This document shows positions 1 to 12,571 of a DNA stretch of 64,000 nt, piece by piece. Source of the stretch: Mycolicibacterium moriokaense (GTDB taxonomy: Bacteria > Actinomycetota > Actinomycetes > Mycobacteriales > Mycobacteriaceae); contig NZ_QJJU01000005.1 in assembly GCF_003201655.1 (NCBI RefSeq), positions 124,001 to 188,000 on the forward strand, given 5' to 3'. Under the pieces are notes generated by a model that saw nothing but the letters and a program-made list of their open reading frames with translations, was not told where the DNA came from and made no database searches. A program made the position numbers and the translations under genes. Each line of letters opens with the position of its first letter. Within the stretch, counting starts at the first letter, position 1.

Positions 1-177
1 CGATGCGATACGGAAAATCGTGTCCCGCTGCATCGGGAGGTTGGCGTCGACGTCGCGGTAACCGAGCTCGTTGACCTGCAGCACCTCACCGGAGCGCCAA
101 ACCAGCGTGACCGCGCCCGCCAGTAGGCCGGCATCGATCGCTTCACGGATGGAGGCCTGGTTGGTGTCGAGCTTCAT
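1..177 (-). CDS. Beta-lactamase/esterase-family serine hydrolase, N-terminal fragment
   Basis: The reverse strand is open from an ATG at 175-177 to the left edge, so only the first 59 residues are present. They include GLLAGAVTLVWR and end in DTIFRIAS. The last motif is typical of the stretch just before the catalytic SxxK serine in class C beta-lactamase/EstB-type hydrolases, but that serine lies outside the window. A TACGCT hexamer 7 nt before the ATG suggests leaderless transcription. The gene diverges from the pyrimidine operon, as Rv1378c does in M. tuberculosis, although I cannot confirm orthology. The substrate cannot be inferred. Confidence 0.7.
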   Translation of the reverse strand, partial: MKLDTNQASIREAIDAGLLAGAVTLVWRSGEVLQVNELGYRDVDANLPMQRDTIFRIAS

Positions 178-184
178 CGGCGAC

Positions 185-190
185 AGCGTA
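185..190 (-). promoter_or_regulatory. -10 hexamer of the beta-lactamase-family gene
   Basis: TACGCT on the reverse strand lies 7 nt before the ATG at 177. It fits the mycobacterial TANNNT -10 motif and the spacing of leaderless transcripts. No clear -35 is visible. Confidence 0.4.
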
Positions 191-239
191 CCCAGTGGCC
201 ACCGCAGGTGTCGCTGGCGGCGGCCCGCATAGCGGGTGC

Positions 240-245
240 TAAACT
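240..245 (+). promoter_or_regulatory. Candidate -10 of the pyr operon
   Basis: TAAACT fits TANNNT. Initiation about 7 nt downstream would give a leader of about 60 nt that contains the whole PyrR-type hairpin before the pyrR start at 313. No convincing -35 was seen. Confidence 0.4.
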
Positions 246-262
246 CGCGCGGAAGTTCGACG

Positions 263-299
263 TCCTTTAACGATCCGTCCAGAGAGGCGGAGAAGGAGG
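263..299 (+). promoter_or_regulatory. PyrR-binding leader hairpin covering the pyrR ribosome binding site
   Basis: TCCTT (263-267) can pair with AAGGA (293-297), and CCG (275-277) with CGG (288-290), leaving the loop TCCAGAGAGG. The CCAGAGAGG loop matches the recognition loop PyrR binds in pyr mRNA. The 3' arm contains the AAGGAGG Shine-Dalgarno sequence of pyrR. Folding would therefore hide the ribosome binding site. PyrR-dependent translational repression of this kind is known in mycobacteria. Which nucleotide drives binding here is not visible from sequence. Confidence 0.75.
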
Positions 300-312
300 T
301 CCGAGTCGCATC

Positions 313-888
313 GTGGGCTCTGGAGACACCGACCGGGAATTGTTGTCCGCCGCGGACGTCGGCCGGACCATCTCCCGCATCGCCCATCAGATCATCGAAA
401 AGACCGCTTTGGATGACCCAGCCGGTCCTCCGAAAGTCATCCTCCTCGGCATACCCACTCGCGGCGTCACGCTGGCCGCCCGGCTGGCCGAAAAAATCAA
501 GGAATTCTGCGGCGTCACGGTCTTGCGCGGCGCGCTCGACATCACGCTCTACCGCGACGACCTCGACAGCAAGCCGCCCCGGCCGCTGGAGGACACCTCG
601 ATCCCCGAGGGCGGAATCGACGACGCGCTGGTCGTCCTCGTCGACGACGTCCTCTACACCGGTCGTTCTGTCCGCTCCGCCCTCGACGCCCTGCGCGACA
701 TCGGCCGGCCCCGAGCCGTCCAGCTCGCGGTCCTGGTCGACCGCGGCCACCGAGAGCTGCCGCTGCGCGCCGACTACGTCGGCAAGAACGTTCCCACGTC
801 GCGTGCCGAGAACGTCAAGGTGCGGCTGGCCGAGGACGACGGCTACGAAGGGGTTTCGATCGCACCTCACGGAGGTCCCGCCCGATGA
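313..888 (+). CDS. pyrR: Bifunctional pyr operon regulator / uracil phosphoribosyltransferase PyrR
   Basis: PyrR binds pyr mRNA leaders and also makes UMP from uracil and PRPP. The 191-aa protein has the family's N-terminal block ([15 protein letters not shown], residues 16-30) and the PRPP-binding loop [12 protein letters not shown] at about 108-119. The GTG at 313 is chosen because homologous sequence begins there and the AAGGAGG at 293-299 serves it with a rather long spacer. The preceding hairpin makes autogenous control likely. Its stop overlaps the pyrB start by 4 nt (ATGA), so the two are translationally coupled. Length and sequence are close to mycobacterial PyrR. Confidence 0.96.
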   Translation: MGSGDTDRELLSAADVGRTISRIAHQIIEKTALDDPAGPPKVILLGIPTRGVTLAARLAEKIKEFCGVTVLRGALDITLYRDDLDSKPPRPLEDTSIPEGGIDDALVVLVDDVLYTGRSVRSALDALRDIGRPRAVQLAVLVDRGHRELPLRADYVGKNVPTSRAENVKVRLAEDDGYEGVSIAPHGGPAR

Positions 889-1832
889 AGCATCTTCTCT
901 CCGCTGGCGATCTGTCCCGCGACGAGGCGCTGGCAATTCTCGACGACGCCGACAAGTTCAGCCAGGCGCTGCTCGGTCGTGAGGTCAAGAAGCTCCCGAC
1001 GCTGCGTGGTCGCACCATCATCACGATGTTCTACGAGAACTCCACCCGCACCCGGGTGTCGTTCGAGGTCGCGGGGAAGTGGATGAGTGCCGACGTCATC
1101 AACGTCAGCGCGTCGGGATCCTCTGTGTCCAAAGGCGAATCGCTGCGCGACACCGCGCTGACCCTGCGTGCTGCCGGCGCGGACGCGTTGATCATCCGGC
1201 ACCCCGCCTCCGGCGCCGCGCAGCAGCTGGCCGAATGGACCGCGACCGAGGACGGCGGGCCCACCGTGATCAACGCGGGCGACGGCACCCACGAACACCC
1301 CACCCAGGCACTGCTCGACGCTCTGACCATCCGGCAGCGCTTGGGCAGCATCGAGGGTAAGCGGGTGGTGATCGTCGGCGACGTACTGCACAGCAGGGTG
1401 GCGCGGTCCAACGTGCTGCTGCTGGACACGCTCGGCGCCGAGGTGGTTCTCGTCGCACCGCCCACGCTGCTTCCTGTCGGCGTCGCCGACTGGCCGGTCA
1501 CGGTGTCGCACGACCTCGACGCCGAACTGCCGGTCGCCGATGCGGTGCTGATGCTGCGCGTGCAGGCCGAGCGGATGAACGGGGGATTCTTCCCATCCAC
1601 GCGCGAGTACTCGGTGCTCTACGGACTCTCGGAGAAGCGGCAGGCCATGCTGCCGGGCAACGCGGTGGTGCTGCACCCCGGCCCGATGGTGCGCGGCATG
1701 GAAATAGCTTTCTCAGTTGCAGACTCCCCGCAATCAGCTGTACTGCAACAGGTTTCCAACGGCGTACATGTTCGGATGGCAGTGCTGTTCCACTTGCTGG
1801 TTGGCGCGGAGCAGGAGGCGATCAGCGCATGA
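885..1832 (+). CDS. pyrB: Aspartate carbamoyltransferase catalytic subunit
   Basis: This enzyme condenses carbamoyl phosphate with aspartate in the committed step of UMP synthesis. The 315-aa protein carries the carbamoyl-phosphate-binding STRTR (53-57), the SKGES loop (82-86), HPTQ (138-141) and LHPGPMVRG near the C-terminus. These are the expected catalytic elements and the length is normal. No regulatory pyrI gene is nearby. It overlaps pyrR upstream and pyrC downstream by 4 nt each, which indicates one tightly coupled operon under the PyrR leader. Confidence 0.97.
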   Translation: MKHLLSAGDLSRDEALAILDDADKFSQALLGREVKKLPTLRGRTIITMFYENSTRTRVSFEVAGKWMSADVINVSASGSSVSKGESLRDTALTLRAAGADALIIRHPASGAAQQLAEWTATEDGGPTVINAGDGTHEHPTQALLDALTIRQRLGSIEGKRVVIVGDVLHSRVARSNVLLLDTLGAEVVLVAPPTLLPVGVADWPVTVSHDLDAELPVADAVLMLRVQAERMNGGFFPSTREYSVLYGLSEKRQAMLPGNAVVLHPGPMVRGMEIAFSVADSPQSAVLQQVSNGVHVRMAVLFHLLVGAEQEAISA

Positions 1833-3121
1833 GCATGTTGATACGAGGGGTGCGGCTCTACGGCGAGGGCGACCGGGTCGACGTGCTGGTCGCCGACGGC
1901 CAGATCACCGATATCGGTCATGAGCTTTCGATCCCCGATGATGCCGACGCCGTCGACGCCACCGGCCAGATCCTGCTGCCCGGTTTCGTCGACCTGCACA
2001 CACACCTGCGCGAGCCGGGCCGCGAGTACGCCGAAGATATCGAAACCGGCTCGGCGGCAGCGGCTCTGGGTGGCTTCACCGCGGTGTTCGCAATGGCCAA
2101 CACCAATCCCGTCGCCGACAGCCCCGTTGTCACCGACCATGTCTGGCATCGCGGCCAACAGGTCGGCCTAGTCGACGTGCACCCGGTCGGCGCGGTCACC
2201 ATGGGATTGGCCGGAACGCAGCTCACCGAGATGGGCATGATGAACGCCGGCGCCGGTCAGGTACGGATGTTCTCCGACGACGGCCTCTGCGTCCACGACC
2301 CACTTCTGATGCGCCGTGCACTCGAATACTCCACGGGCCTAGGTGTGCTCATCGCCCAGCACGCCGAGGAGCCGCGCCTGACAGTCGGCGCCGTCGCCCA
2401 CGAGGGCCCCAACGCCGCGCGGCTCGGGTTGGCAGGCTGGCCGCGCGCCGCCGAGGAATCCATCGTCGCACGTGACGCGCTGCTGGCCCGCGACGCCGGC
2501 GCGCGGGTGCACATTTGCCACGCCTCCACAGCTGGCACCGTCGAGATCATCAGATGGGCCAAGGCGCAGGGTATTTCGATCACCGCTGAGGTGACACCGC
2601 ACCACCTCATGCTCGACGATCGGCGGCTGGCAACCTACGACGGCCGCAACAGGGTCAACCCGCCGCTGCGCGAGGTCAGCGACGCCGAAGCGCTGCGCCA
2701 GGCTCTTGCCGACGGGGTCATCGACTGTGTCGCCACCGACCACGCCCCGCACGCTGAACACGAGAAATTCTGCGAGTTCTCCGTCGCCCGGCCCGGCATG
2801 CTCGGGCTGCAGACAGCGCTGTCGGTGGTGGTCGAGTCGATGGTCCGGCCAGGCCTGCTGACGTGGCGTGACGTCGCGCGGGTGATGAGCGAAAACCCAG
2901 CCCGCATAGTCGGATTGCCGGATCAGGGCCGACCGCTGGAGATCGGCGAACCGGCCAACCTTACGGTCGTCGACCCCGACGCCACCTGGACAGTCGATGG
3001 TGCGGCACTTGCCAGCCGCTCGGACAACACGCCCTTCGAATCGATGGAATTGCCTGCGGCCGTCACGCTCACCCTGCTGCGTGGCAAGGTCACTGCGCGC
3101 GACGGGAAGAGCCCGGCATGA
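1829..3121 (+). CDS. pyrC: Dihydroorotase
   Basis: Dihydroorotase cyclises carbamoyl-aspartate to dihydroorotate. The 430-aa amidohydrolase shows the metal-binding [10 protein letters not shown] (HxH at 57-59), followed by [18 protein letters not shown] and CVATDHAPH, which supply the other metal ligands and the catalytic aspartate. This is the bacterial multifunctional-type (class I) dihydroorotase. The ATG at 1829 overlaps the pyrB stop and a second ATG lies two codons on. The end overlaps the next membrane-protein gene by 4 nt. Confidence 0.96.
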   Translation: MSMLIRGVRLYGEGDRVDVLVADGQITDIGHELSIPDDADAVDATGQILLPGFVDLHTHLREPGREYAEDIETGSAAAALGGFTAVFAMANTNPVADSPVVTDHVWHRGQQVGLVDVHPVGAVTMGLAGTQLTEMGMMNAGAGQVRMFSDDGLCVHDPLLMRRALEYSTGLGVLIAQHAEEPRLTVGAVAHEGPNAARLGLAGWPRAAEESIVARDALLARDAGARVHICHASTAGTVEIIRWAKAQGISITAEVTPHHLMLDDRRLATYDGRNRVNPPLREVSDAEALRQALADGVIDCVATDHAPHAEHEKFCEFSVARPGMLGLQTALSVVVESMVRPGLLTWRDVARVMSENPARIVGLPDQGRPLEIGEPANLTVVDPDATWTVDGAALASRSDNTPFESMELPAAVTLTLLRGKVTARDGKSPA

Positions 3122-3615
3122 ACACCGGAACGCTCGTCGGATCGCTGATCATGGCCGTAGTGGTCGCGGTGCTGATCGCGTTTCTGATCCGGCAGATGCT
3201 GCGCGGCTGGCTACGCCGTGCGCAGCGGCAGGCGCAATTGATTGGCACCCTGCCGTCGCTGCCGGACACCGTTGGCCCGGCGCTGATCCCCGCGACGAAG
3301 GGTCTCTACGTCGGCAGCACGCTGGCGCCCAGCTGGCTGGACCGCATCGCGGTCGGTGACCTCGGTTACCGCGCCAAGGCCGTGCTGACCCGCTACCCCG
3401 AAGGAATCATGTTGCAGCGCACGGGCGCCGAACCGATCTGGATACCCGACGACGCGATCGCCGCGATCCGCACCGAGCGAGGAATCGCGGGCAAGGCGAT
3501 GACCCACGAAGGCATCCTGGCCATCCGGTGGCGGTTACCTTCTGGCACCGAAATCGACACCGGGTTTCGCGCCGACGATCGCGCGGACTACGACCGCTGG
3601 TTGGAGGTCGCATGA
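3118..3615 (+). CDS. Membrane-anchored conserved protein of the pyr operon (Rv1382-like)
   Basis: A 165-aa protein with one N-terminal membrane helix (about residues 5-25, [19 protein letters not shown]) is followed by a basic stretch and a soluble domain of about 125 residues. The domain resembles a small beta-rich, PH-like fold ([19 protein letters not shown]). It sits where M. tuberculosis has Rv1382, between pyrC and carA, and overlaps both neighbours by 4 nt. Its presence inside an otherwise enzymatic operon is conserved, but no function is known to me and it carries no catalytic motif I can recognise. Confidence 0.85.
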   Translation: MNTGTLVGSLIMAVVVAVLIAFLIRQMLRGWLRRAQRQAQLIGTLPSLPDTVGPALIPATKGLYVGSTLAPSWLDRIAVGDLGYRAKAVLTRYPEGIMLQRTGAEPIWIPDDAIAAIRTERGIAGKAMTHEGILAIRWRLPSGTEIDTGFRADDRADYDRWLEVA

Positions 3616-4733
3616 CCAAGGCGGTCCTGGTCCTCGAGGACGGGCGCATCTTTACCGGCACACCGTTCGGGGCGATCGGTCAGACGCTCGGGGAGGCGGT
3701 GTTCTCCACCGGCATGTCGGGCTACCAAGAGACGCTGACCGATCCGAGCTATCACGGGCAGATCGTGGTCGCTACCGCGCCGCAGATCGGCAACACCGGC
3801 TGGAACCACGAGGACGCGGAGAGCCGCGGCGACAAGATCTGGGTGGCGGGCTACGCGGTGCGCGATCCGTCGCCGCGCGCGTCGAATTGGCGCGCCACCG
3901 GGACGCTCGACGACGAACTCGTCCGCCAGGACATCGTCGGCATCGCTGGCATCGACACCCGCGCCGTGGTGCGACACCTGCGCAGCCTCGGCTCGATGAA
4001 AGCCGGTGTGTTCTCCGGCGATGCGCTGGCCGACGCCGACGAGCTGCTCGCCAGGGTGCGCAGCCAACCATCGATGCTGGGAGCAGACCTGGCAGGCGAG
4101 GTCAGCACCGAGGCTACTTATGTCGTGGAACCCGATGGGCCGCAACGGTTCACCGTTGCAGCGATCGACCTCGGCATCAAGACCAACACGCCGCGCAACT
4201 TCGCGAGGCGCGGCGTCCGCAGCCACGTGTTGCCCTCGACGGTGACCTTCGAACAGATCGCCGAACTCAAGCCCGACGGGGTGTTTTTGTCCAACGGGCC
4301 TGGCGACCCGGCGACCGCCGACCATATCGTCGGCGTCACCCGCGAGGTGCTCGGTGCCGGAATCCCGCTGTTCGGCATCTGCTTCGGCAACCAGATCCTC
4401 GGCAGGGCGCTTGGCCGCTCCACCTACAAGATGGTGTTCGGGCATCGAGGCATCAACGTGCCAGTCATCGACCACGCCACCGGCCGGGTCGCGGTGACCG
4501 CGCAGAACCACGGGTTCGCACTAGAAGGAGAGCGGGGCGAGGTTTTTGATACCCCGTTCGGGCTCGCCGAGGTCAGCCACACCTGCGCCAACGACGGCGT
4601 TGTCGAAGGCATCAAACTCGTTGACGGGCGCGCCTTTTCGGTGCAATACCACCCGGAGGCGGCGGCAGGTCCGCACGATGCCGAGTACCTCTTCGACCAG
4701 TTCGCCGATTTGATGGCAGGGGAGAAGCACTGA
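3612..4733 (+). CDS. carA: Carbamoyl-phosphate synthase small (glutaminase) subunit
   Basis: CarA hydrolyses glutamine and passes ammonia to CarB. The 373-aa protein begins [14 protein letters not shown], overlapping the previous stop by 4 nt. In-frame sequence further upstream belongs to the preceding gene. The N-terminal CPSase domain ([14 protein letters not shown]) is followed by a class I glutamine amidotransferase domain with the nucleophile Cys257 in FGICFGNQ and the partner His-Glu in HPEA near the C-terminus. Unlike the earlier junctions, the join to carB is not an overlap. A 266-nt spacer with palindromic repeats follows. Confidence 0.96.
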   Translation: MTKAVLVLEDGRIFTGTPFGAIGQTLGEAVFSTGMSGYQETLTDPSYHGQIVVATAPQIGNTGWNHEDAESRGDKIWVAGYAVRDPSPRASNWRATGTLDDELVRQDIVGIAGIDTRAVVRHLRSLGSMKAGVFSGDALADADELLARVRSQPSMLGADLAGEVSTEATYVVEPDGPQRFTVAAIDLGIKTNTPRNFARRGVRSHVLPSTVTFEQIAELKPDGVFLSNGPGDPATADHIVGVTREVLGAGIPLFGICFGNQILGRALGRSTYKMVFGHRGINVPVIDHATGRVAVTAQNHGFALEGERGEVFDTPFGLAEVSHTCANDGVVEGIKLVDGRAFSVQYHPEAAAGPHDAEYLFDQFADLMAGEKH

Positions 4734-4744
4734 TGCTCCCTCCC

Positions 4745-4803
4745 GCGAGCGTGCGTGTCTGTACAGCAACACGCCGCAATTTCTGTACAAACGTGCACGC
4801 TCG
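4745..4803 (+). repeat. Palindromic repeat element, copy 1 (carA-carB spacer)
   Basis: CGAGCGTGC (4746-4754) and GCACGCTCG (4795-4803) form perfect 9-bp inverted arms. An inner TGTACAG/CTGTACA pair and a core ACACGCCGCAATTT (4769-4782) lie between them. A second, diverged copy lies in inverted orientation at 4921-4976. The pair looks like a REP-type intergenic element inserted into the operon. It encodes no credible protein. Confidence 0.65.
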
Positions 4804-4920
4804 TCGCGGCACGGAGGTGCACTGCATCTCGACAGCGCCGGTTGTTACATCGGGACGCGACGCTCGACACGTAACCGCGATCTCGCTAAGCGCGCACAAC
4901 GTGCACACTCGCTTTGGGTT

Positions 4921-4976
4921 GAGCGTGCGCTTTTGCACGAATTTTCGCGGCGTGTCGTGTGCAAACACGCACGCTC
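4921..4976 (-). repeat. Palindromic repeat element, copy 2, inverted relative to copy 1
   Basis: GAGCGTGCG (4921-4929) and CGCACGCTC (4968-4976) are perfect 9-bp arms. The core AATTTTCGCGGCGTGT (4940-4955) is the reverse complement of copy 1's core with a few changes. The element ends about 23 nt before the carB start and could fold in the carA-carB mRNA. Confidence 0.65.
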
Positions 4977-4999
4977 GCGGCAGAGGGGAGAGGCACTAG

Positions 5000-8338
<3,339 letters not shown>

Positions 8339-8340
8339 CG

Positions 8341-9150
8341 GTGGCCGGATTCGGTCGTCGGCTCGCCGATGCGGTGTCGCGGCGCGGCCCGCTGTGCCCA
8401 GGCATCGACCCGCATCCGGAACTGATCCGCGCCTGGGGCCTGACGGTCGACGCCGACGGGCTCGCAAAGTTCTGCGACGTCTGTGTCGCGGCGTTCGCCG
8501 ATTTTGCCGTGGTCAAGCCGCAGGTCGCGTTCTTCGAGGCGTTCGGTGCGCAGGGCTTTGCGGTGCTGGAGCGGACAATCGGTGCGTTGCAGGCCGTGGG
8601 GGTGCTCGTGCTTGCCGACGCCAAACGCGGCGACATCGGCTCGACGATGGCTGCCTACGCCGACGCGTGGGCCGGAGATTCACCACTGGCCGCGGACGCG
8701 GTGACCGCCTCGCCGTATCTCGGATTCGGTTCCCTGCAACCGCTTTTCGACACGGCAGCCGCCCACGATCGGGGGGTGTTCGTGCTGGCCGCGACATCGA
8801 ACCCCGAAGGGGCCAGCGTGCAGCGGGCCGAAGTGGGAGGCCAGACCGTCGCACAGTCGATCGTCGATGCCGCCGCCGCGGCCAATCGTGAATTGTCAGG
8901 CTCGGTTGGCGTCGTCGTCGGTGCGACCGTCTCCGACCCGCCGGATGTCAGCGCACTGGGCGGGCCCGTGCTGGTACCGGGCGTCGGCGCGCAGGGCGGA
9001 CGGCCTGAGGCGCTGGGTGGATTTGGCGGGGCTCACCCTGGGCAGTTGCTGCCCGCGGTATCCCGCGATGTGCTGCGGGCCGGACCGGATGTGGCAGCCG
9101 TGCGCGCCGCGGCCGAGCGCTTCCGCGATGCGGTGGCTTATCTGGCGTGA
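8341..9150 (+). CDS. pyrF: Orotidine 5'-phosphate decarboxylase (subfamily 2)
   Basis: PyrF decarboxylates OMP to UMP, the last step of the pathway. The 269-aa protein carries [17 protein letters not shown] with the catalytic Lys95, and a C-terminal [11 protein letters not shown] phosphate-binding loop, as in mycobacterial PyrF. The GTG at 8341 lies 2 nt after the carB stop, consistent with coupling. The 3' end overlaps by 13 nt the end of the convergent DUF2330 gene, so there is no room for a long terminator. Confidence 0.96.
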   Translation: MAGFGRRLADAVSRRGPLCPGIDPHPELIRAWGLTVDADGLAKFCDVCVAAFADFAVVKPQVAFFEAFGAQGFAVLERTIGALQAVGVLVLADAKRGDIGSTMAAYADAWAGDSPLAADAVTASPYLGFGSLQPLFDTAAAHDRGVFVLAATSNPEGASVQRAEVGGQTVAQSIVDAAAAANRELSGSVGVVVGATVSDPPDVSALGGPVLVPGVGAQGGRPEALGGFGGAHPGQLLPAVSRDVLRAGPDVAAVRAAAERFRDAVAYLA

Positions 9151-10187
9151 AGACGCCGTCGGGTCAGCACCACGACGAAAACCACGACAGCCGAGGCGAG
9201 CACGGCCAGAAGGATCAGGCCTGTGATGTCGCCGCGGTCACGTGTTCGGTAGATGACGTGCTGGAACGGCGTGTCCGACGCCGCCGGTTCGAACACGTAG
9301 TCACCGTCGATCAACTCGGGCTGGTTGATGTAGTCGTTCCATTGGGTCAAGAAGACGCCGTCGCCGACATAGTCCGCCAGCGCGGGCGAGACATCGGCGT
9401 GCTCGACGCGGCCTGCGAATTCCAGAGACGGCTTCTGGCCCGCAACGGGCACGGCCTGCGGATCCATCCGATGGTCGGCAAGGACATAAAGATTGACTGT
9501 CTGCGGCGTCGTCGCCGAGCGGGACAGCCGCATCGGATAGACGAGTTTGTCGGACGCGAAGGTCAGCCGCAACGGCTGCAGGTCGCCGGTGAGCGACTCA
9601 CCCGCTTGGGCGGGTGCGAGTTGTATCGCCACGATTTCCCAGTGGTCTGCGATGTACGGCGCGAGGTTCGCTTCTAGGCCATCCGGACGTGGAAATCCCT
9701 TGTCCGCCAACCATGTAGCCAACGCGCTCGGGTCGTTGGCGGCCAGCCGGGTTACGTCGAACGGGCCGATCCGCTGACGACCGAGTACGTTGACGGCGCC
9801 GCCCGGTGCGCCCGCGGTGTCCAAGGAGCTCGCTGCGCCGGGGAGCAGCCAGGTGAACGTCGGCCACCACGAGTCGCGGTACTCCACTCGTGGAGCCGTG
9901 AGCCTGGCGAGCTCGTCGAACACCTCGGTGTCGCCGAGCGTGACTTTGGCGGCGGACGGCACGGGCATGACCCAGGCGGCCTTGTCCGAACTGCCGGAGA
10001 CGTTGAAGGACATCAGGATGTCCTGTGTCTTGCCGTCCCAGGCCACCATCGCTCGCTCGTCGACGACGGATGCGCCCGCTTTGTCGGGGATGTATGCCCC
10101 ACAGCCGCAGGCCCACGCCGGGGCGGCGACACCGGACACCAGGCAGCCGAGAACCATTACGAGCACGGCACACACGGACCGCAACAT
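9138..10187 (-). CDS. DUF2330-family secreted/membrane-anchored protein
   Basis: The 349-aa protein starts with a signal peptide ([22 protein letters not shown]) followed by CGCGAYIP. This Cys-Gly-Cys-Gly start of the mature part is typical of DUF2330 proteins. It ends with one membrane helix (about 318-340) and a basic RRRLHAR tail, so the body should face outward. Between them lie [15 protein letters not shown] and a long beta-rich region. The biochemical role of the family is unknown to me. The ATG at 10187 has TAGGTT 6 nt upstream, suggesting a leaderless transcript. It converges on pyrF. Confidence 0.85.
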   Translation of the reverse strand: MLRSVCAVLVMVLGCLVSGVAAPAWACGCGAYIPDKAGASVVDERAMVAWDGKTQDILMSFNVSGSSDKAAWVMPVPSAAKVTLGDTEVFDELARLTAPRVEYRDSWWPTFTWLLPGAASSLDTAGAPGGAVNVLGRQRIGPFDVTRLAANDPSALATWLADKGFPRPDGLEANLAPYIADHWEIVAIQLAPAQAGESLTGDLQPLRLTFASDKLVYPMRLSRSATTPQTVNLYVLADHRMDPQAVPVAGQKPSLEFAGRVEHADVSPALADYVGDGVFLTQWNDYINQPELIDGDYVFEPAASDTPFQHVIYRTRDRGDITGLILLAVLASAVVVFVVVLTRRRLHAR

Positions 10188-10193
10188 GCAACG

Positions 10194-10199
10194 AACCTA
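10194..10199 (-). promoter_or_regulatory. -10 hexamer of the DUF2330 gene
   Basis: TAGGTT on the reverse strand lies exactly 6 nt before the ATG, the leaderless spacing. Confidence 0.5.
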
Positions 10200-10281
10200 C
10201 CGGGTCAGCGCCGATCCCGGTGTCGCGAATGGATCTACTACGGACTGCAGTTGATGGCCATCCGCGACACCAGGTCTGGGT

Positions 10282-10731
10282 CTACAGCGGAATCCAGATA
10301 CCCCAGAACCAGAAGCCCCAGTTGTTGAAATCAGGGTTGTAGATCGGCGACACCCAGCTCCCGTTGTAGTTGAACGGCTGGTGATCGCGCCTGCCGTCAT
10401 CGATGCTGCGCCAGCCCTGATCGGGTGGCGGTGGGCCCCAGGCCGGGTTGTGATCGCCCGGTCCCTGGCCGCCAGGGCCTCCAGGGCCGCCGGGTCCACC
10501 GGGGCCGCCAGGCCCGTCGGGTCCACGCTGGTCGCCCTGATCGTGCCCTCCAGGCGGGGGCCCCTGGTCGTGTCCGCCCTGACCGCCTTGGCCGCCAGGC
10601 CCCTGGCAGTCACCGAATTGGCAGGGTTGGGGGCCCGGTTGGGCATCTGCGACCCCGCTACCGAGGGTCAAGACCGAAGCGCCGATCGCCAATGCGATCG
10701 CGGAACTGCAGGTCAATTGCTTGAAATTCAT
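10282..10731 (-). CDS. Secreted Gly/Pro-rich protein with collagen-like repeats
   Basis: The 149-aa protein begins MNFKQLTCSSAIALAIG, a signal peptide ending around VADAQPG. It continues with a low-complexity region of repeated GPGG/GGQGGHDQG units and a C-terminal aromatic segment (FNYNGSWVSPIYNPDF, then FWFWGIWIPL). The start at 10731 is preferred over one nine codons earlier because AAAGGCGG lies 5-10 nt upstream of it. Similar exported Gly/Pro-rich proteins occur in other mycobacteria. Cell-wall or surface association is plausible but not shown. No enzymatic motif is visible. Confidence 0.8.
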   Translation of the reverse strand: MNFKQLTCSSAIALAIGASVLTLGSGVADAQPGPQPCQFGDCQGPGGQGGQGGHDQGPPPGGHDQGDQRGPDGPGGPGGPGGPGGPGGQGPGDHNPAWGPPPPDQGWRSIDDGRRDHQPFNYNGSWVSPIYNPDFNNWGFWFWGIWIPL

Positions 10732-11242
10732 GATCAGCCGCCTTTCGCGGTTGGTCAAAGCGAGATGTTTTACTGCGACTGCCGCAGGCTATGAAGCGAA
10801 GCTGTGCGTGGGCTTTGGCCTGTTTAGGAGTGCGCTACGTGCCCGCCTACCTGTCAACCGACAGGTCAAATGACTGCCTCTCCAGGGTCACGACACGCCC
10901 GACACGCCGTGACCAGCCAAAGTTTTCTTAAGTTTGGCGCTCGCACGCAGGTCGGCCATCGACGGCGGCCACCGACCCGATGTTGCGACCGTAAAGCTGT
11001 CAGCCGAAAACCCTTGATATGCAGGCATTTCCGGATCGACGCTGGCATCGACTGCGGCGTTTGGGCCGTTCACGGCGTTTAAAGGGCCGTCACACCAGCC
11101 CCTTACACGCTGGGCTTTTGACGCCCTAACCAGGGGGTGGGGTTAGCTTTCGTCAGATTGCGTGGGTACGGTCGTCGTCGCTGGCTGGTTTACGGATCAG
11201 CCGAGACAAAAACAGATAGATGTGGACGAGACGGAGGAACCC
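10732..11242. other. 511-nt divergent spacer upstream of mihF
   Basis: No credible gene was found here. Two small inverted repeats are present: ACCTGTC/GACAGGT with a 4-nt loop (10849-10866) and CTAACC/GGTTAG with a 9-nt loop (11126-11146). TAGCTT at 11144-11149 could be a -10 for mihF with an 85-90-nt leader. The region is somewhat richer in A/T runs than the genes around it (for example TTTTCTTAAG near 10924). Confidence 0.5.
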
Positions 11243-11566
11243 GTGGCCCTTCCCCAGTTGACCGACGAACAGCGCGCGGCAGCGTTGGAGAAGGCTGCTG
11301 CCGCACGTCGAGCGCGTGCCGAGCTCAAAGATCGGCTCAAGCGTGGCGGCACCAACCTCAAGCAGGTGCTCAAGGATGCCGAGACCAACGAGGTCTTCGG
11401 CAAGATGAAGGTTTCTGCGCTTCTGGAGGCATTGCCCAAGGTCGGCAAGGTCAAGGCGCAGGAGATCATGACCGAACTCGAGATCGCCCCGACCCGCCGT
11501 CTGCGCGGCCTGGGTGACCGTCAGCGCAAGGCTCTGCTGGAAAAGTTCGACTTCACCGCGGACTAG
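11243..11566 (+). CDS. mihF: Mycobacterial integration host factor mIHF
   Basis: mIHF is a small essential nucleoid-associated protein that binds DNA non-specifically, and it was first found as the host factor for phage L5 integration. The 107-aa sequence [18 protein letters not shown], followed by the basic [16 protein letters not shown] and the helix-hairpin-helix-like [13 protein letters not shown] and [12 protein letters not shown], is almost identical to known mIHF. The GTG at 11243 is chosen because GGAGG (11233-11237) precedes it and homologues start here. The longer open frame from 11162 lacks both. It heads a gmk-rpoZ-coaBC gene run. Confidence 0.96.
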   Translation: MALPQLTDEQRAAALEKAAAARRARAELKDRLKRGGTNLKQVLKDAETNEVFGKMKVSALLEALPKVGKVKAQEIMTELEIAPTRRLRGLGDRQRKALLEKFDFTAD

Positions 11567-11594
11567 TGACCTCCGGCCGGGGGGTCGGACAGCG

Positions 11595-12185
11595 ATGAGC
11601 CGTGTTGTTGTGCTGTCCGGTCCCTCTGCCGTCGGGAAGTCCACGGTCGTCCGCTGCCTGCGGGACCAGCTTCCCGACCTGCACTTTTCGGTGTCTGTCA
11701 CCACCAGAGCCCCACGGCCTGGTGAGGTGGACGGTGTCGACTATTCGTTTGTGACCGCCGAGCGGTTCCAGCAGCTGATCGACGACGGTGCGCTCCTGGA
11801 GTGGGCGGAGATCCACGGCGGTTTGCACCGCTCCGGGACCCCGGCCGCGCCCATCCGTGAGGCGACCGAGGCCGGACACCCGGTCCTGATCGAAGTTGAC
11901 CTGGCAGGTGCGCGGGCCGTCAAACAGGCGATGCCCGAGGTCACCACTGTTTTTCTAGCCCCGCCCAGCTGGGAGGCGCTTGAGAGCAGACTGTCGGGTC
12001 GCGGCACCGAAACCGCTGAGGTGATGGCCCGACGTTTGGCCACCGCACGCGCGGAACTGGCCGCTCAGAATGACTTCGACGTTGTCGTCGTGAACAGCGA
12101 GTTGGAGTCTGCCTGCACTGCATTGGTATCCTTGCTGGTGGGCAACGCGCCGGATGCGGCGCGATCGGGCCCGAGAACTACCTAA
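11595..12185 (+). CDS. gmk: Guanylate kinase
   Basis: Guanylate kinase phosphorylates GMP to GDP. The 196-aa protein has the P-loop GPSAVGKST (9-17), the GMP-binding [17 protein letters not shown] and the lid region [14 protein letters not shown]. The ATG at 11595 is the start that matches the family; in-frame sequence upstream belongs to the mihF region. It lies 28 nt after mihF and 20 nt before rpoZ, so the three are probably cotranscribed. Confidence 0.96.
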   Translation: MSRVVVLSGPSAVGKSTVVRCLRDQLPDLHFSVSVTTRAPRPGEVDGVDYSFVTAERFQQLIDDGALLEWAEIHGGLHRSGTPAAPIREATEAGHPVLIEVDLAGARAVKQAMPEVTTVFLAPPSWEALESRLSGRGTETAEVMARRLATARAELAAQNDFDVVVVNSELESACTALVSLLVGNAPDAARSGPRTT

Positions 12186-12205
12186 ACCTCCAGGAGATTT
12201 TCTAC

Positions 12206-12523
12206 GTGAGCACCCCGCACGCCGATGCGCAGCTGGCCGCTGTGGACAACGTCGACACGTCCGCCGCCGGCGCATACGACACACCGTTGGGCATTACCAA
12301 CCCGCCCATCGACGAGTTGCTCAGCCGCGCGTCGAGCAAGTATGCGCTGGTCATCTACGCCGCCAAGCGGGCGCGCCAGATCAACGATTACTACAACCAG
12401 CTCGGCGACGGCATCCTCGAGTACGTCGGCCCGCTGGTCGAGCCCGGTCTGCAGGAAAAGCCGCTGTCCATCGCCATGCGCGAGATCCACGAAGACCTGC
12501 TCGAGCACACCGAGGGCGAGTAA
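12206..12523 (+). CDS. rpoZ: DNA-directed RNA polymerase omega subunit
   Basis: Omega assists assembly and stability of RNA polymerase by folding around beta-prime. The 105-aa protein has the omega core [20 protein letters not shown] and [16 protein letters not shown], with the short N-terminal extension seen in mycobacteria. The GTG at 12206 follows CCAGGAG at a suitable distance. It sits in the conserved gmk-rpoZ-coaBC order. Confidence 0.96.
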   Translation: MSTPHADAQLAAVDNVDTSAAGAYDTPLGITNPPIDELLSRASSKYALVIYAAKRARQINDYYNQLGDGILEYVGPLVEPGLQEKPLSIAMREIHEDLLEHTEGE

Positions 12524-12571
12524 AAAAGGCCTGGCGATGAGCCTCTCGGGCGAAGAGCAGAGCAGCTGAGC

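Noticed and set aside
10400..10640. GPGG repeats as a DNA repeat element
   Set aside because: They are in-frame codon repeats inside the secreted Gly/Pro-rich protein.
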